Shown piece by piece: positions 24,568 to 32,369 of a DNA stretch of 64,000 bases. A model generated the notes under the pieces. It saw only the letters and a program-made list of their open reading frames with translations. It was not told the origin of the DNA and ran no database searches. The DNA is from Rhodoplanes serenus (GTDB taxonomy: Bacteria; Pseudomonadota; Alphaproteobacteria; Rhizobiales; Xanthobacteraceae), in the NCBI GenBank assembly GCA_009720755.1, contig WNKV01000001.1:409437-473436 (forward strand), written 5' to 3'. The first letter of the stretch is position 1; each line of letters opens with the position of its first letter. The position numbers were made by a program, and so were the translations under genes.

Positions 24568-24597
24568 TTGACTCCGTCTGATGTAAGATTATCTTAC
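24568..24597 (+). promoter_or_regulatory. Promoter with 15-bp palindromic operator for the ACP-XRE-ImmA operon
   Basis: A consensus-like -35 TTGACT (24568-24573) is followed after 16 bp by TATCTT as a weak -10. The perfect palindrome GTAAGAT-T-ATCTTAC (24583-24597) covers that -10, so a bound XRE dimer would block it. The strong ribosome binding site AAGGAGGT (24611-24618) lies 5 nt before the first start codon. Confidence 0.65.
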
Positions 24598-24623
24598 CAC
24601 GTGTCGGACCAAGGAGGTACTTC

Positions 24624-24929
24624 ATGGATCCCGCCGCACTGAAAGAGAAGCTGATCGCCGTCCTCGGCCAGATTCAGGTCGACAGCGGCCTCGAATGCCC
24701 AGCGATGACCGGCGCCACCAAGCCGGTCGAGAACTTGCCGAAGTTCGATAGCAAGGTCTGGCCGGTCGCGACCACGATCCTCGCTACGGAGATCGGTGCG
24801 ACGATCCCCAATGACGTGAACATCTTCGTCGACGAGACGACCAAGCTCCCGCGCTCGATTGACGAGACCGCTGCCTTCGTCTGCGAGCTGCTCAAGAAGG
24901 AAAGCGCGAAAGAAGCGGCGGCGGCATGA
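24624..24929 (+). CDS. Acyl-carrier-protein-like protein
   Basis: A 101-aa protein with the layout of an acyl carrier protein. FDSK puts a serine at residue 43 where ACPs carry phosphopantetheine (DSL). After it come a helix (VWPVATTILATEIGA) and IP at Ser+18/+19, the same spacing as in E. coli AcpP, and the last helix RSIDETAAFVCELL. The loop before that helix is several residues longer than in AcpP. It is the first gene of the operon, with a strong ribosome binding site, and overlaps the XRE gene by 4 bp. A holo-ACP synthase gene closes the cluster at 29503. The cargo is unknown; a stand-alone DUF that only resembles ACP is the alternative. Confidence 0.72.
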   Translation: MDPAALKEKLIAVLGQIQVDSGLECPAMTGATKPVENLPKFDSKVWPVATTILATEIGATIPNDVNIFVDETTKLPRSIDETAAFVCELLKKESAKEAAAA

Positions 24930-25291
24930 CTGAACTCGATTCCGGCAAGCGAATGCAGATCGCAGAGCGGCTGAAAGAGGCGCGCAAACTCGCGGGCCTG
25001 TCGCAAAGCCATGTAGCGAAGATGCTCGGTCTGCATCGCCCCTCCATCAGTGAGATGGAGGCCGGCAACCGGCGCGTTTCGGCCGACGAGCTCGCCCGGC
25101 TTGCCGAGACCTATGACGTCAGCGTCGCCTGGCTCCTCGGCGAAGCGCCCGAGACGCTCGACGCCCAAGACCCGCGGCTCGAGCTCGCAGCGCGCGAACT
25201 CTCCAAGCTCAAGCCCGACGATCTGGAACGCCTGCTCAAGTTGCTGGCCGCCATGCGCAGCGATTCCACCGCGAACGGAGGCAATCGCTGA
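24926..25291 (+). CDS. XRE-family transcriptional regulator
   Basis: A 121-aa HTH_XRE regulator (MQIAERLKEARKLAGLSQSHVAKMLGLHRPSISEMEAGNRRVSADELARLAETYDVSVAWLLGE). The C-terminal part (LELAARELSKLKPDDLERLLKLLAAMR) is a likely dimerising helix. It is directly followed by an ImmA/IrrE protease gene with a TGATG stop-start overlap. In such pairs the protease cleaves the repressor when triggered, usually by DNA damage. The 15-bp palindrome at 24583 is its likely operator. Confidence 0.85.
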   Translation: MTELDSGKRMQIAERLKEARKLAGLSQSHVAKMLGLHRPSISEMEAGNRRVSADELARLAETYDVSVAWLLGEAPETLDAQDPRLELAARELSKLKPDDLERLLKLLAAMRSDSTANGGNR

Positions 25292-26196
25292 TGAACATCA
25301 TGCGCACCACCACGCCCAGTTTCAATCGCCGCGCCCTGGCAACCCAGGCGATGCAGGCCGCCGCGGCGACGCGGGCAAAGGCGAAGCTCGACCAAGTCGG
25401 TCCGATCTGCATTTATGGGCTGTGCGAGACGCTGGGCGTCGCGGTGCGCTTCAACAACATCAACATGGAAGGGATGTACCAGCGCGGCATCCCACCGCGC
25501 ATCCATCTCTCCGCCCGACGACCGCTGCCGCGGCGCGCCTACAATTGCGCGCACGAGCTCGGCCATCACGTGTTCGGCCATGGGTCGTCGATCGACGAGC
25601 TGCGTGAGGACGCGAAGGCGCAGCCCTGGGAGGATCCAAAGGAGTTTCTGGCTGACACCTTCGCCGGCTTTGTCCTCATGCCGATCATCGGACTGCGCCG
25701 CGCCTTCTCGGTCCGAGGCTGGACCCCGGAAACGGTGACCCCGGCGCAGATGTTCACCATCGCCTGCGAGTTCGGTGTTGGCTATGCGACGCTCCTGACC
25801 CACCTCTCGGCAGGCGTGAATATGCTGTCGCGCGGCCGCGCCGCTGCCTTGCACCGTGTCACGCCCAAGTCGCTTCGCATGCACATTCTCGGCGCACTGA
25901 CGCCCGAGCCGCTGATCGTCACCGACCGCCATCGCGCTGCGCCCACCCTGGACGCTGAGGTCAAGACGCTGCTCCTGCTGCCGCGCGGAACGGAGGTGGC
26001 GGGGGACGGTGGACTCGCCTTCGAACGCGACCTCGAAGGCGGACGCCTGTTTCGGGCAGTGAAACCGGGAATCTTCCAGGCCGCCGCCGGTGACTGGGCC
26101 GTCTTCGTGCGCATCGCCCCGATCCAGAAAAACGAGCCCTACGGTTATATCGGTCTCGCGCAATATCGCCATCTGGAGGAGGACCCGGATGAGTAA
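25291..26196 (+). CDS. ImmA/IrrE-family metallo-endopeptidase
   Basis: A 301-aa zinc protease. The HELGHHVFGH motif (H88, E89, H92) is followed by the third-ligand region EFLADTFAGFVLMP. ICYGLCETLGVAVRF-like sequence before it is typical for the family. The last 100 residues form a separate, beta-rich domain (PLIVTDRHRAA; GGRLFRAVKPGIFQAAAGDWAVFVRI) that could sense a signal. It is coupled to the XRE gene upstream and overlaps the thymidylate-synthase-like gene by 8 bp, so it should control expression of the enzymes that follow. Confidence 0.85.
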   Translation: MNIMRTTTPSFNRRALATQAMQAAAATRAKAKLDQVGPICIYGLCETLGVAVRFNNINMEGMYQRGIPPRIHLSARRPLPRRAYNCAHELGHHVFGHGSSIDELREDAKAQPWEDPKEFLADTFAGFVLMPIIGLRRAFSVRGWTPETVTPAQMFTIACEFGVGYATLLTHLSAGVNMLSRGRAAALHRVTPKSLRMHILGALTPEPLIVTDRHRAAPTLDAEVKTLLLLPRGTEVAGDGGLAFERDLEGGRLFRAVKPGIFQAAAGDWAVFVRIAPIQKNEPYGYIGLAQYRHLEEDPDE

Positions 26197-27043
26197 GGCC
26201 AAGATGCTCGCGGCGCCGCCCCCGATGGTGATCGATGACACCAATCTCTCGCGCGCTTGGGCGCGACTGCTGTTGCAGGTCCTCAACGGAGCCGGAACCG
26301 AGGTTGCTCCTTTGATTCTGAGCCTTAGTGGCTTCACAGAGAACGGCGCCGCCATCGAAGATCCAGCCGTGCGCCAGGCCCTCGATCGGCTCCTCAAGCG
26401 CAAGGGGCGACTCGTGGTCGACGACGTCGCGTTCACGATCTTCCCGCAGCGCCTCTGGGAGATGTCGCGCGGTGACCGGTCCCGCCTTTTCATCCTTTAT
26501 CGCGCGACATTCCCGCGCTGGCAGGCCATGAACCGCAAAGCCAATGGCCGCGGCCTGTATTTCGAGCGCATGGTCATGTATGGGCGCGGCCCGCACGACG
26601 GCAATCAACTGGAGTGGATTTTGTCTCAATTTAGTTCGCGGACGGGCGTGCGCCGCTCGATGCTGCAGGCCACCACCTTCGATCCGGCTCGTGACCATGT
26701 CGCGAGCGCGCAGTTGGGCTTTCCGTGCCTCCAGCAGGTGAGCTTCGAGCCGACTGCAGCCGGACTCGTCACCAACGCCTTCTACGCCACCCAGCAAATC
26801 TTTGATAAAGCCTATGGCAATTATCTCGGCTTGGCCCAACTCGGAGCCTTCATGGCCCGTGAGATGGGCATGCCGCTGGCGCGCCTAAACGTCATGGTGG
26901 GGATCGCTAAGCTCGAGCGGATCACCAAGAGCGACGCGGATTTTGCTCCGCTCGTCGCCGCCGCGCAGGCCCTCGCGGCGCCGCCCGCCGCGCCGTCGGC
27001 GCGGCCCGCCATCGCTCCTGCGACAGCAGGAGCGATGCTTTGA
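26189..27043 (+). CDS. Thymidylate-synthase-fold enzyme, divergent
   Basis: A 284-aa protein whose core (FPCLQQVSFEPTAAGLVTNAFYATQQIFDKAYGNYLGLAQLGAFMAREMG) aligns with the catalytic part of thymidylate synthase. The nucleophile Cys180 and Asn211 are 31 residues apart, as Cys146 and Asn177 are in E. coli ThyA. The phosphate-binding Arg166 and Ser167 positions read Ala200 and Thr201, and Asp169 reads Gln203, so ordinary dUMP binding is unlikely. Relatives include dUMP and dCMP hydroxymethylases of phages with modified DNA. Its neighbours point to an altered pyrimidine or DNA-base chemistry. The tail is Ala/Pro-rich. Confidence 0.75.
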   Translation: MSKAKMLAAPPPMVIDDTNLSRAWARLLLQVLNGAGTEVAPLILSLSGFTENGAAIEDPAVRQALDRLLKRKGRLVVDDVAFTIFPQRLWEMSRGDRSRLFILYRATFPRWQAMNRKANGRGLYFERMVMYGRGPHDGNQLEWILSQFSSRTGVRRSMLQATTFDPARDHVASAQLGFPCLQQVSFEPTAAGLVTNAFYATQQIFDKAYGNYLGLAQLGAFMAREMGMPLARLNVMVGIAKLERITKSDADFAPLVAAAQALAAPPAAPSARPAIAPATAGAML

Positions 27044-28194
27044 GTTCGAGGTCGCCCAAAGTCCCCACAAAACGTCCGCGCGGTCGCCCTCCCAAGTCTC
27101 GTCCGACCGCAGCCAATGCATCCCTGCCTATGGAACTGCCAGTCGCCGTTCGGCCGGCGGCAGCGTCGACGGCGCTTACGCCGATCGTGCTGCGGCACCT
27201 TGCGCCGGCCAAAGCGTCAGAGGTCTATGAGAGCTATTGGCGTTTTGCCGCCGAACGGCAGGCGGTGTTCTTTCGCCGCGTGCGCGGCGAGACGCGTCCC
27301 TGGACCAAGAATCCAGTGCTGGCGATCTACAAGTTCACCAACGCCTATCGTGCGTCCGACCGGGTCAGCCAATTTCTTATCCGGCATGTCATCTATCGCG
27401 ACGACCTCCCAAGGTCACCACACGAAGTGTTCTTTCGCATTCTGCTGTTCAAGCTGTTCAACAAGATCGAGACTTGGGAGCTTCTCGAACGCGCGCTCGG
27501 CCCGATCACCTTCGAGGACTATAGCTTCGTTGCCTATGATGCGGTGCTCTCGCGCGCAATGCAGACCGGCCATCGCATCTACTCGGCCGCGTACATTATG
27601 CCGCCCGGCAGTCGCGCCTTCGGACGATCGGCCAAGCACCAGAATCATCTGTTGCTGCTCGAACGGATGATGGCGGATCGGCTTGCCGAGCGGCTGACCG
27701 AGATCCGCACGATGCAGGATGGTTTCGAGATGCTGCGCGCCTATCCGACGATTGGTGACTTCTTAGCGTACCAATTCATCACCGACATCAATTACAGCGA
27801 GCTCACCGATTTCAGCGAAATGGACTTCGTGGTGCCCGGCCCCGGCGCACGCGACGGCCTGCGCAAATGTTTTGTCGATCCGGGCGGCCTGAACGAGCCA
27901 GAGCTGATCCGACTGATGGCGGACCTTCAGGAGCAGGAGTTTGAGCGGCTGGGCATCGACTTCCAATCGCTCTGGGGGCGGCGACTGCAGCTGATCGACT
28001 GCCAGAACCTGTTCTGCGAGGTCGACAAATATGCGCGCGTGGCGCACCCGCAGATCGCGGGAAAGACCGGCCGTGTCCGCATAAAGCAGAAGTTCGAGCC
28101 GACCCCAGAGCCGATCGAGCTCTTCTATCCCCCCAAATGGAAGCTCAACGACAAGATCCGCGTAGACGCGCCACATCGCGCTGCAGCGGGTTGA
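27040..28194 (+). CDS. 5-hmdU DNA kinase helical domain / aGPT-pyrophosphorylase-like protein
   Basis: A 384-aa protein of the family annotated as 'nucleotide kinase domain' or HMUDK helical domain, related to the glutamyl/putrescinyl-thymine pyrophosphorylases predicted from phages with hypermodified thymine. Key stretches: YWRFAAERQAVFFRRVRGETRPWTKNPVLAIYKFTNAYRASDRVSQFL, EVFFRILLFKLFNKIETWELLE, FSEMDFVVPGPGARDG and LQLIDCQNLFCEVDKYARVAHP. The fold resembles DNA glycosylases, and no P-loop is seen. The basic N terminus (KRPRGRPPKSR) looks like an AT-hook. The start is TTG at 27040, overlapping the previous stop by 4 bp. Confidence 0.75.
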   Translation: MSSRSPKVPTKRPRGRPPKSRPTAANASLPMELPVAVRPAAASTALTPIVLRHLAPAKASEVYESYWRFAAERQAVFFRRVRGETRPWTKNPVLAIYKFTNAYRASDRVSQFLIRHVIYRDDLPRSPHEVFFRILLFKLFNKIETWELLERALGPITFEDYSFVAYDAVLSRAMQTGHRIYSAAYIMPPGSRAFGRSAKHQNHLLLLERMMADRLAERLTEIRTMQDGFEMLRAYPTIGDFLAYQFITDINYSELTDFSEMDFVVPGPGARDGLRKCFVDPGGLNEPELIRLMADLQEQEFERLGIDFQSLWGRRLQLIDCQNLFCEVDKYARVAHPQIAGKTGRVRIKQKFEPTPEPIELFYPPKWKLNDKIRVDAPHRAAAG

Positions 28195-28211
28195 CGCCGA
28201 AGGAGGCGAGC

Positions 28212-29117
28212 ATGGATTTCAGAAGCTATCAGAAGGAGGCATTGCGCACTGATCGTGTGCCCGCCCGCGATGGCGCCGACGATGCCGCATCGCTGATCGT
28301 GCCGATGCTCGGTCTCGCAGGTGAGACGGGTCAGCTGCTCAGCGAGTACAAGAAGCATCTGCGCGACGGCGAAGCGCATCGCCTGTTCAAGGAGCGCGTG
28401 TCAGAGGAACTGGGCGACCTGCTCTGGTACATCGCCAATGTCGCCAGTAAGTTCGATCTCTCGCTCTCCGACATCGCTGCCGCTAACTTGGCTAAAGTCA
28501 AGCAGCGCTGGGCCAGCGAACGCACCGAGCCGCTTACCTTCGATGCCGAGCTCCCCGAAGGCGAGCGGCTGCCGCGCAAGTTCGAAGTTGAGCTCATCGA
28601 TGTGGAGGGCGAATCGCGCCAGCGGGTGCGTGTTCTGATTGACGGTACACCATTCGGCGCGGAACTCACGGACAACGCCTACGATCCTGACGGCTATCGC
28701 TTCCACGATGTCTTCCACTTTGCCTATGCGGCCGTGCTCGGCTGGTCGCCGATCACGCGCGCCTTGCTCCGGCGAAAACGCAAGAGCCAGCCGCTGCTCG
28801 ACGAGGTCGAGGATGGCGGCCGCGCTGCCGTCATCGAAGAAGGCGTGGCGGCGCTTGCCTTCGACTATGCGCGACGCCACCGCTTCCTCGACGGCGTCGC
28901 GGCTCTCGATTTCCAGCTTCTGCGCACGATCAAGGATATGACGTCCCATCTGGAAGTGCGGCAATGCACGACCGGCGAGTGGGAGCAGGCAATCCTGCAA
29001 GGGTTCAAGGTGTGGCGCGCCGTACTCGCCGCGCGCGGCGGTCGCATCGCCGTCGATCTCGACGCGCGCCGCATAAGTTTTCTCGGCCCGTCCGGCCGTC
29101 AGGAGCCGCGCGCGTGA
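28212..29117 (+). CDS. MazG-type nucleotide pyrophosphohydrolase with extra C-terminal domain
   Basis: A 301-aa protein. The first 100 residues are MazG-like: LGLAGETGQLLSEYKK, then VSEELGDLLWYIA (E66-x2-D69). Gln41 stands where the second metal-binding Glu is usually found, so activity may differ. The C-terminal 180 residues (FHDVFHFAYAAVLGWSPITRALLRRKRKS; DEVEDGGRAAVIEEGVAALAFDYA) form a second helical domain with paired acidic residues, perhaps another MazG-like unit. MazG enzymes hydrolyse (d)NTPs and would remove a canonical or modified nucleotide. It ends tail-to-tail with acpS, overlapping by 19 bp. GGAGGCGAGC precedes the ATG. Confidence 0.78.
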   Translation: MDFRSYQKEALRTDRVPARDGADDAASLIVPMLGLAGETGQLLSEYKKHLRDGEAHRLFKERVSEELGDLLWYIANVASKFDLSLSDIAAANLAKVKQRWASERTEPLTFDAELPEGERLPRKFEVELIDVEGESRQRVRVLIDGTPFGAELTDNAYDPDGYRFHDVFHFAYAAVLGWSPITRALLRRKRKSQPLLDEVEDGGRAAVIEEGVAALAFDYARRHRFLDGVAALDFQLLRTIKDMTSHLEVRQCTTGEWEQAILQGFKVWRAVLAARGGRIAVDLDARRISFLGPSGRQEPRA

Positions 29118-29503
29118 GTCTCCGCCCCGAGTGCGAGAACGCTCGCCATTGCGAGGCCGCTAGTGTGGCTGATGCTGAGCCGCCAGGCGGTCACCCCCAA
29201 TGCTGCTGCAGCCTTCGCCGCGCCGCCGGAGAGCCGCACCTCGGGCGTGGTGCCCGGCGCCCGGTGAATTACCACATCGGTGAACGCCACGCCCGCACCG
29301 AAACCCGTTCCGAGCGCCTTGAGCACTGCCTCCTTGGCGGCGAACCGCCCCGCCAAACGCTCTATCCGATCGGCTCCAACGCCAATCTCGTCGAGCTCCG
29401 CCTGGACGAAGCAACGCGGAATCAGTGGGTCGCGCGGATCGTCGATCCAGCGCCGCATCTCGGCGACGTCCACAAGGTCAATGCCGTGTCCGATGACGCT
29501 CAC
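29099..29503 (-). CDS. acpS: Holo-ACP synthase (4'-phosphopantetheinyl transferase)
   Basis: A 134-aa AcpS-type transferase, which moves phosphopantetheine from CoA onto a carrier-protein serine. Both signature parts are intact: VIGHGIDLVDVAEM with the metal-binding Asp, and RLAGRFAAKEAVLKALGTGFG with the catalytic Glu. The start is taken as GTG at 29503, since VSVIGHGIDL aligns with the family N terminus. It is convergent with the operon that begins with an ACP-like gene, so the two may form a carrier-activating pair; a chromosomal AcpS would be expected elsewhere. Confidence 0.85.
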   Translation of the reverse strand: MSVIGHGIDLVDVAEMRRWIDDPRDPLIPRCFVQAELDEIGVGADRIERLAGRFAAKEAVLKALGTGFGAGVAFTDVVIHRAPGTTPEVRLSGGAAKAAAALGVTAWRLSISHTSGLAMASVLALGAETHARGS

Positions 29504-29605
29504 AAGATCCGTCTTTCCTGATCGAGTGTTTCGTCTCTTCAATTGTCGAGTGTCGATTATCACTGTAGGCTGAATTGAGCGAAGGGCAATACGATTCGGC
29601 AGGCG

Positions 29606-29914
29606 ATGCACCCAGGAACGGCTGTCCGGCAGGACTGCATTAAAAAGAACGGGTTGAGCGTCACCGACGCTGCCCGAATCCTCGGCGTCGATCGGCAGAC
29701 CCTCAGCAACTTGCTGAACGCCCGGTCGGGCATTTCGCCGGAGATGGCCGTCCGGCTGGAAAAGGCGTTCGGCACGCCCGCGCGCGAATGGCTGATCCGG
29801 CAGCTCGACTACGAGTTGGCCGAGGTCATGCGCAGGGCCAAGAAAATCAAGGTTGAGCCTTTCGAGCCAACGGCCACGGACGGCGGGGGGAACGATGAAC
29901 GCCGTCGAGATTGA
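29606..29914 (+). CDS. HigA-type XRE regulator, orphan
   Basis: A 102-aa HigA-like protein (MHPGTAVRQDCIKKNGLSVTDAARILGVDRQTLSNLLNARSGISPEMAVRLEKAFGTPAREWLIRQLDYEL). HigA antitoxins normally follow a higB toxin gene, but the 102 bp upstream hold none. It overlaps the methylase gene by 20 bp, so it more likely works as a controller of the restriction-like operon that follows. Confidence 0.85.
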   Translation: MHPGTAVRQDCIKKNGLSVTDAARILGVDRQTLSNLLNARSGISPEMAVRLEKAFGTPAREWLIRQLDYELAEVMRRAKKIKVEPFEPTATDGGGNDERRRD

Positions 29915-31170
29915 GGAGGCCATATCGAAACTCGCCGAGCAGCCGTTCGACGCCGAGGAGTTCCCCTATCTCTTCCTGCAGGCCTTCGGAAACAAGGAAA
30001 CGACCCTCAAACGACTGCGCAAAGGCGAGTCGAACAAATCCGACCTTGGCGGTGTCCTTCAGACCAACAACATCCATATCGCCGTCGCCGCCCCCGGCAC
30101 GGTGACGCGCACCCTTGCCGCACTGAAGGCCAGCCCGGCGACGACGCGGGCGAAGGCGAAATTCGTTCTGGCGACGGACGGCGACGCGTTCGAGGCCGAG
30201 GATCTGGTGTCGGGTGAGACGGTCGCCTGCGCCTATGCCGACTTCCCCGACCATTTCGGCTTCTTTCTGCCCCTTGCCGGCATCACCACCGTCAAGCAGG
30301 TCCGTGACAGCTCCTTCGACATCCGCGCCACCAGCCGCCTCAACCGGCTCTATGTCGAGCTTCTGAAGGACAATCCCGAGTGGGGCACGGCCGAGCGCCG
30401 GCCCGACATGAACCACTTCATGGCGCGGCTGATTTTCTGCTTCTTTGCCGAGGACACCGACATCTTCGCCAAGCCGCTCCTGTTCACCTCGACGGTCGAG
30501 CAGATGAGCGCCAAGGACTCGTCTAATACCCATGAGGTGATCGGCACACTGTTCCGCGCCATGAATATGAAGCATGCAGAGCGGGCGGCGGCGAACATCC
30601 CCCGCTGGGCCGACCAGTTTCCCCTATGTGAACGGTGGCTTGTTTTCCGGCACCATGGACGTGCCGCGCTTCAGTCGGATCGCGCGCTCCTACCTTCTCC
30701 ACATCGGCGGCCTCGACTGGAAAAAGATCAACCCGGACATCTTCGGCTCGATGATTCAGGCCGTGGCCGATGACGAGGAGCGCGGCGCGCTCGGGATGCA
30801 CTACACCAGCGTCCCAAACATCCTGAAGGTGCTCAATCCGCTGTTCCTCGACGATCTGCGTGCGCGACTCGACGAGGCGGGGGACAATCCCCGCATGTTG
30901 CTGAATCTGCGCAAGCGCATGTCGCGGATCAGGGTCTTTGATCCGGCCTGCGGCTCCGGCAACTTCCTTGTCATTGCCTACAAGCAGATGCGGGAGATCG
31001 AGGCCGAGATCAACAAACGTCGGGGCGAGCCGGACAGGCGGAGCGAAATCCCGCTGACCAACTTCCGGGGGATTGAGCTGCGCAGCTTCCCGGCCGAGAT
31101 TGCGCGTGACCTGAGCCCCTGAAGTTCCTCCAAAAATGAGTAGAGTCCGTCCACCGAGGGAGACGGACGA

Positions 31171-31437
31171 ATGAAGAAGTCGCGGTTCAACGAAGAGCAG
31201 ATCATCGCGATCCTGCGGGAGCAGGAAGCGGGTGCGAAGACGGCAGATGTTTGCCGCAAGCACGGGATCAACACGGCGGCGTTCTACCAATGGAAGGCGA
31301 AGTACGGCGGCCTCGAGGTATCGGAGGCGCGGCGGCTGAAAGCGCTGACGGACGAGAATGCGAAGCTGAAGAAGCTGCTTGCTGAAGCAATGCTCGACAA
31401 CGCGATGCTGAAGGACCTCAATTCAAAAAAATGGTGA
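31171..31437 (+). CDS. IS3-family transposase OrfA
   Basis: An 88-aa HTH protein (MKKSRFNEEQIIAILREQEAGAKTADVCRKHGINTAAFYQWKAKYGGLEVSEARRL) with a leucine-zipper-like end (LKALTDENAKLKKLL), standard for OrfA. It ends at an A7 run (31425-31431) where a -1 slip on A-AAA-AAA would fuse it to OrfB and make the full transposase. Confidence 0.92.
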   Translation: MKKSRFNEEQIIAILREQEAGAKTADVCRKHGINTAAFYQWKAKYGGLEVSEARRLKALTDENAKLKKLLAEAMLDNAMLKDLNSKKW

Positions 31438-32369
31438 CGCCCGCCGTGAAGCGGCAAGCTGTGGCTCACCTTTGTGCGTCCTACGAGGTGAGCCAGCGGC
31501 GGGCGTGTTCCGTGATTGGCGCCGACCGCACGTCGATGCGCTATCGCAGCCGGCGTCCTGACGATGCCGCGTTGCGCGCGCGCCTGCGTGAGCTTGCAGC
31601 GCAACGCCGCCGCTTTGGCTATCGCCGCCTCCAAATCCTGCTACGCCGCGAGGGCACCCGCGTGAACCACAAGAAGCTCAGAAGGCTCTATCGCGAAGAA
31701 CGCCTTCAGGTCCGCCGCCGCGGCGGTCGCGAGAAAGCCATGGGAACACGCGCACCGCTGGTATTACCGCAAGGAGCGAACCAACGCTGGTCGCTTGACT
31801 TCCTGAGCGACCAACTGACCAACGGTCGGCGCTTTCGCGTGCTGGCGGTCGTCGATGATTTCACGCGCGAATGCTTGACCCTCGTCGCCGATACGTCGCT
31901 TTCGGGCAGACGCGTCGCGCGTGAACTGGATGCCATCGTCGCCAAACGCGGCAAGCCATGCACCATCGTCAGCGACAACGGCACCGAGTTGACCAGCACC
32001 ACCATCTTGAGCTGGTCGCAGGCGATGCAGGTCGAATGGCACTACATCGCGCCAGGCAAGCCGACGCAGAACGCGTTCATCGAGAGCTTCAACGGCCGTC
32101 TGCGCGATGAGTTTTTGAACGACACGCTGTTCGGCTCGCTCGATCACGCCCGTGAAGCTCTTGCGCTCTGGATGGACGATTACAACACCGTCAGGCCGCA
32201 CAGCGCGATCGGCAACGTGCCGCCGGCGCTCTACGCCAAACTCAGCGATCCCTGGAAGCAACGGGACGGGTCGCTTGAGCTGTCATGGGGCTCCGCGCCC
32301 CGTCCCGTTGCATCACCGAGCCAACACGGCTCAAATGACGAACGGATTCTACTCGTCGGCGGCGGATAG
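31431..32369 (+). CDS. IS3-family transposase OrfB (rve integrase core)
   Basis: A 312-aa DDE transposase. An HTH_21-like start (AVAHLCASYEVSQRRACSVIGADRTSMRYRSRR) leads to the rve core: NQRWSLDFLSDQL (first Asp), TIVSDNGTELTS (second Asp) and QNAFIESFNGRLRDEFLN (Glu), then YNTVRPHSAIGNVPP. It is probably made as an OrfAB fusion by -1 frameshifting at the A7 tract; the ATG at 31431 may give free OrfB. The frame looks intact, so the element may be active. Confidence 0.92.
   Translation: MVTPAVKRQAVAHLCASYEVSQRRACSVIGADRTSMRYRSRRPDDAALRARLRELAAQRRRFGYRRLQILLRREGTRVNHKKLRRLYREERLQVRRRGGREKAMGTRAPLVLPQGANQRWSLDFLSDQLTNGRRFRVLAVVDDFTRECLTLVADTSLSGRRVARELDAIVAKRGKPCTIVSDNGTELTSTTILSWSQAMQVEWHYIAPGKPTQNAFIESFNGRLRDEFLNDTLFGSLDHAREALALWMDDYNTVRPHSAIGNVPPALYAKLSDPWKQRDGSLELSWGSAPRPVASPSQHGSNDERILLVGGG

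Noticed and set aside
29504..29605. higB toxin partner for the HigA-like gene
   Set aside because: The 102 bp upstream are too short and closed in all useful frames; the HigA-like gene is an orphan.
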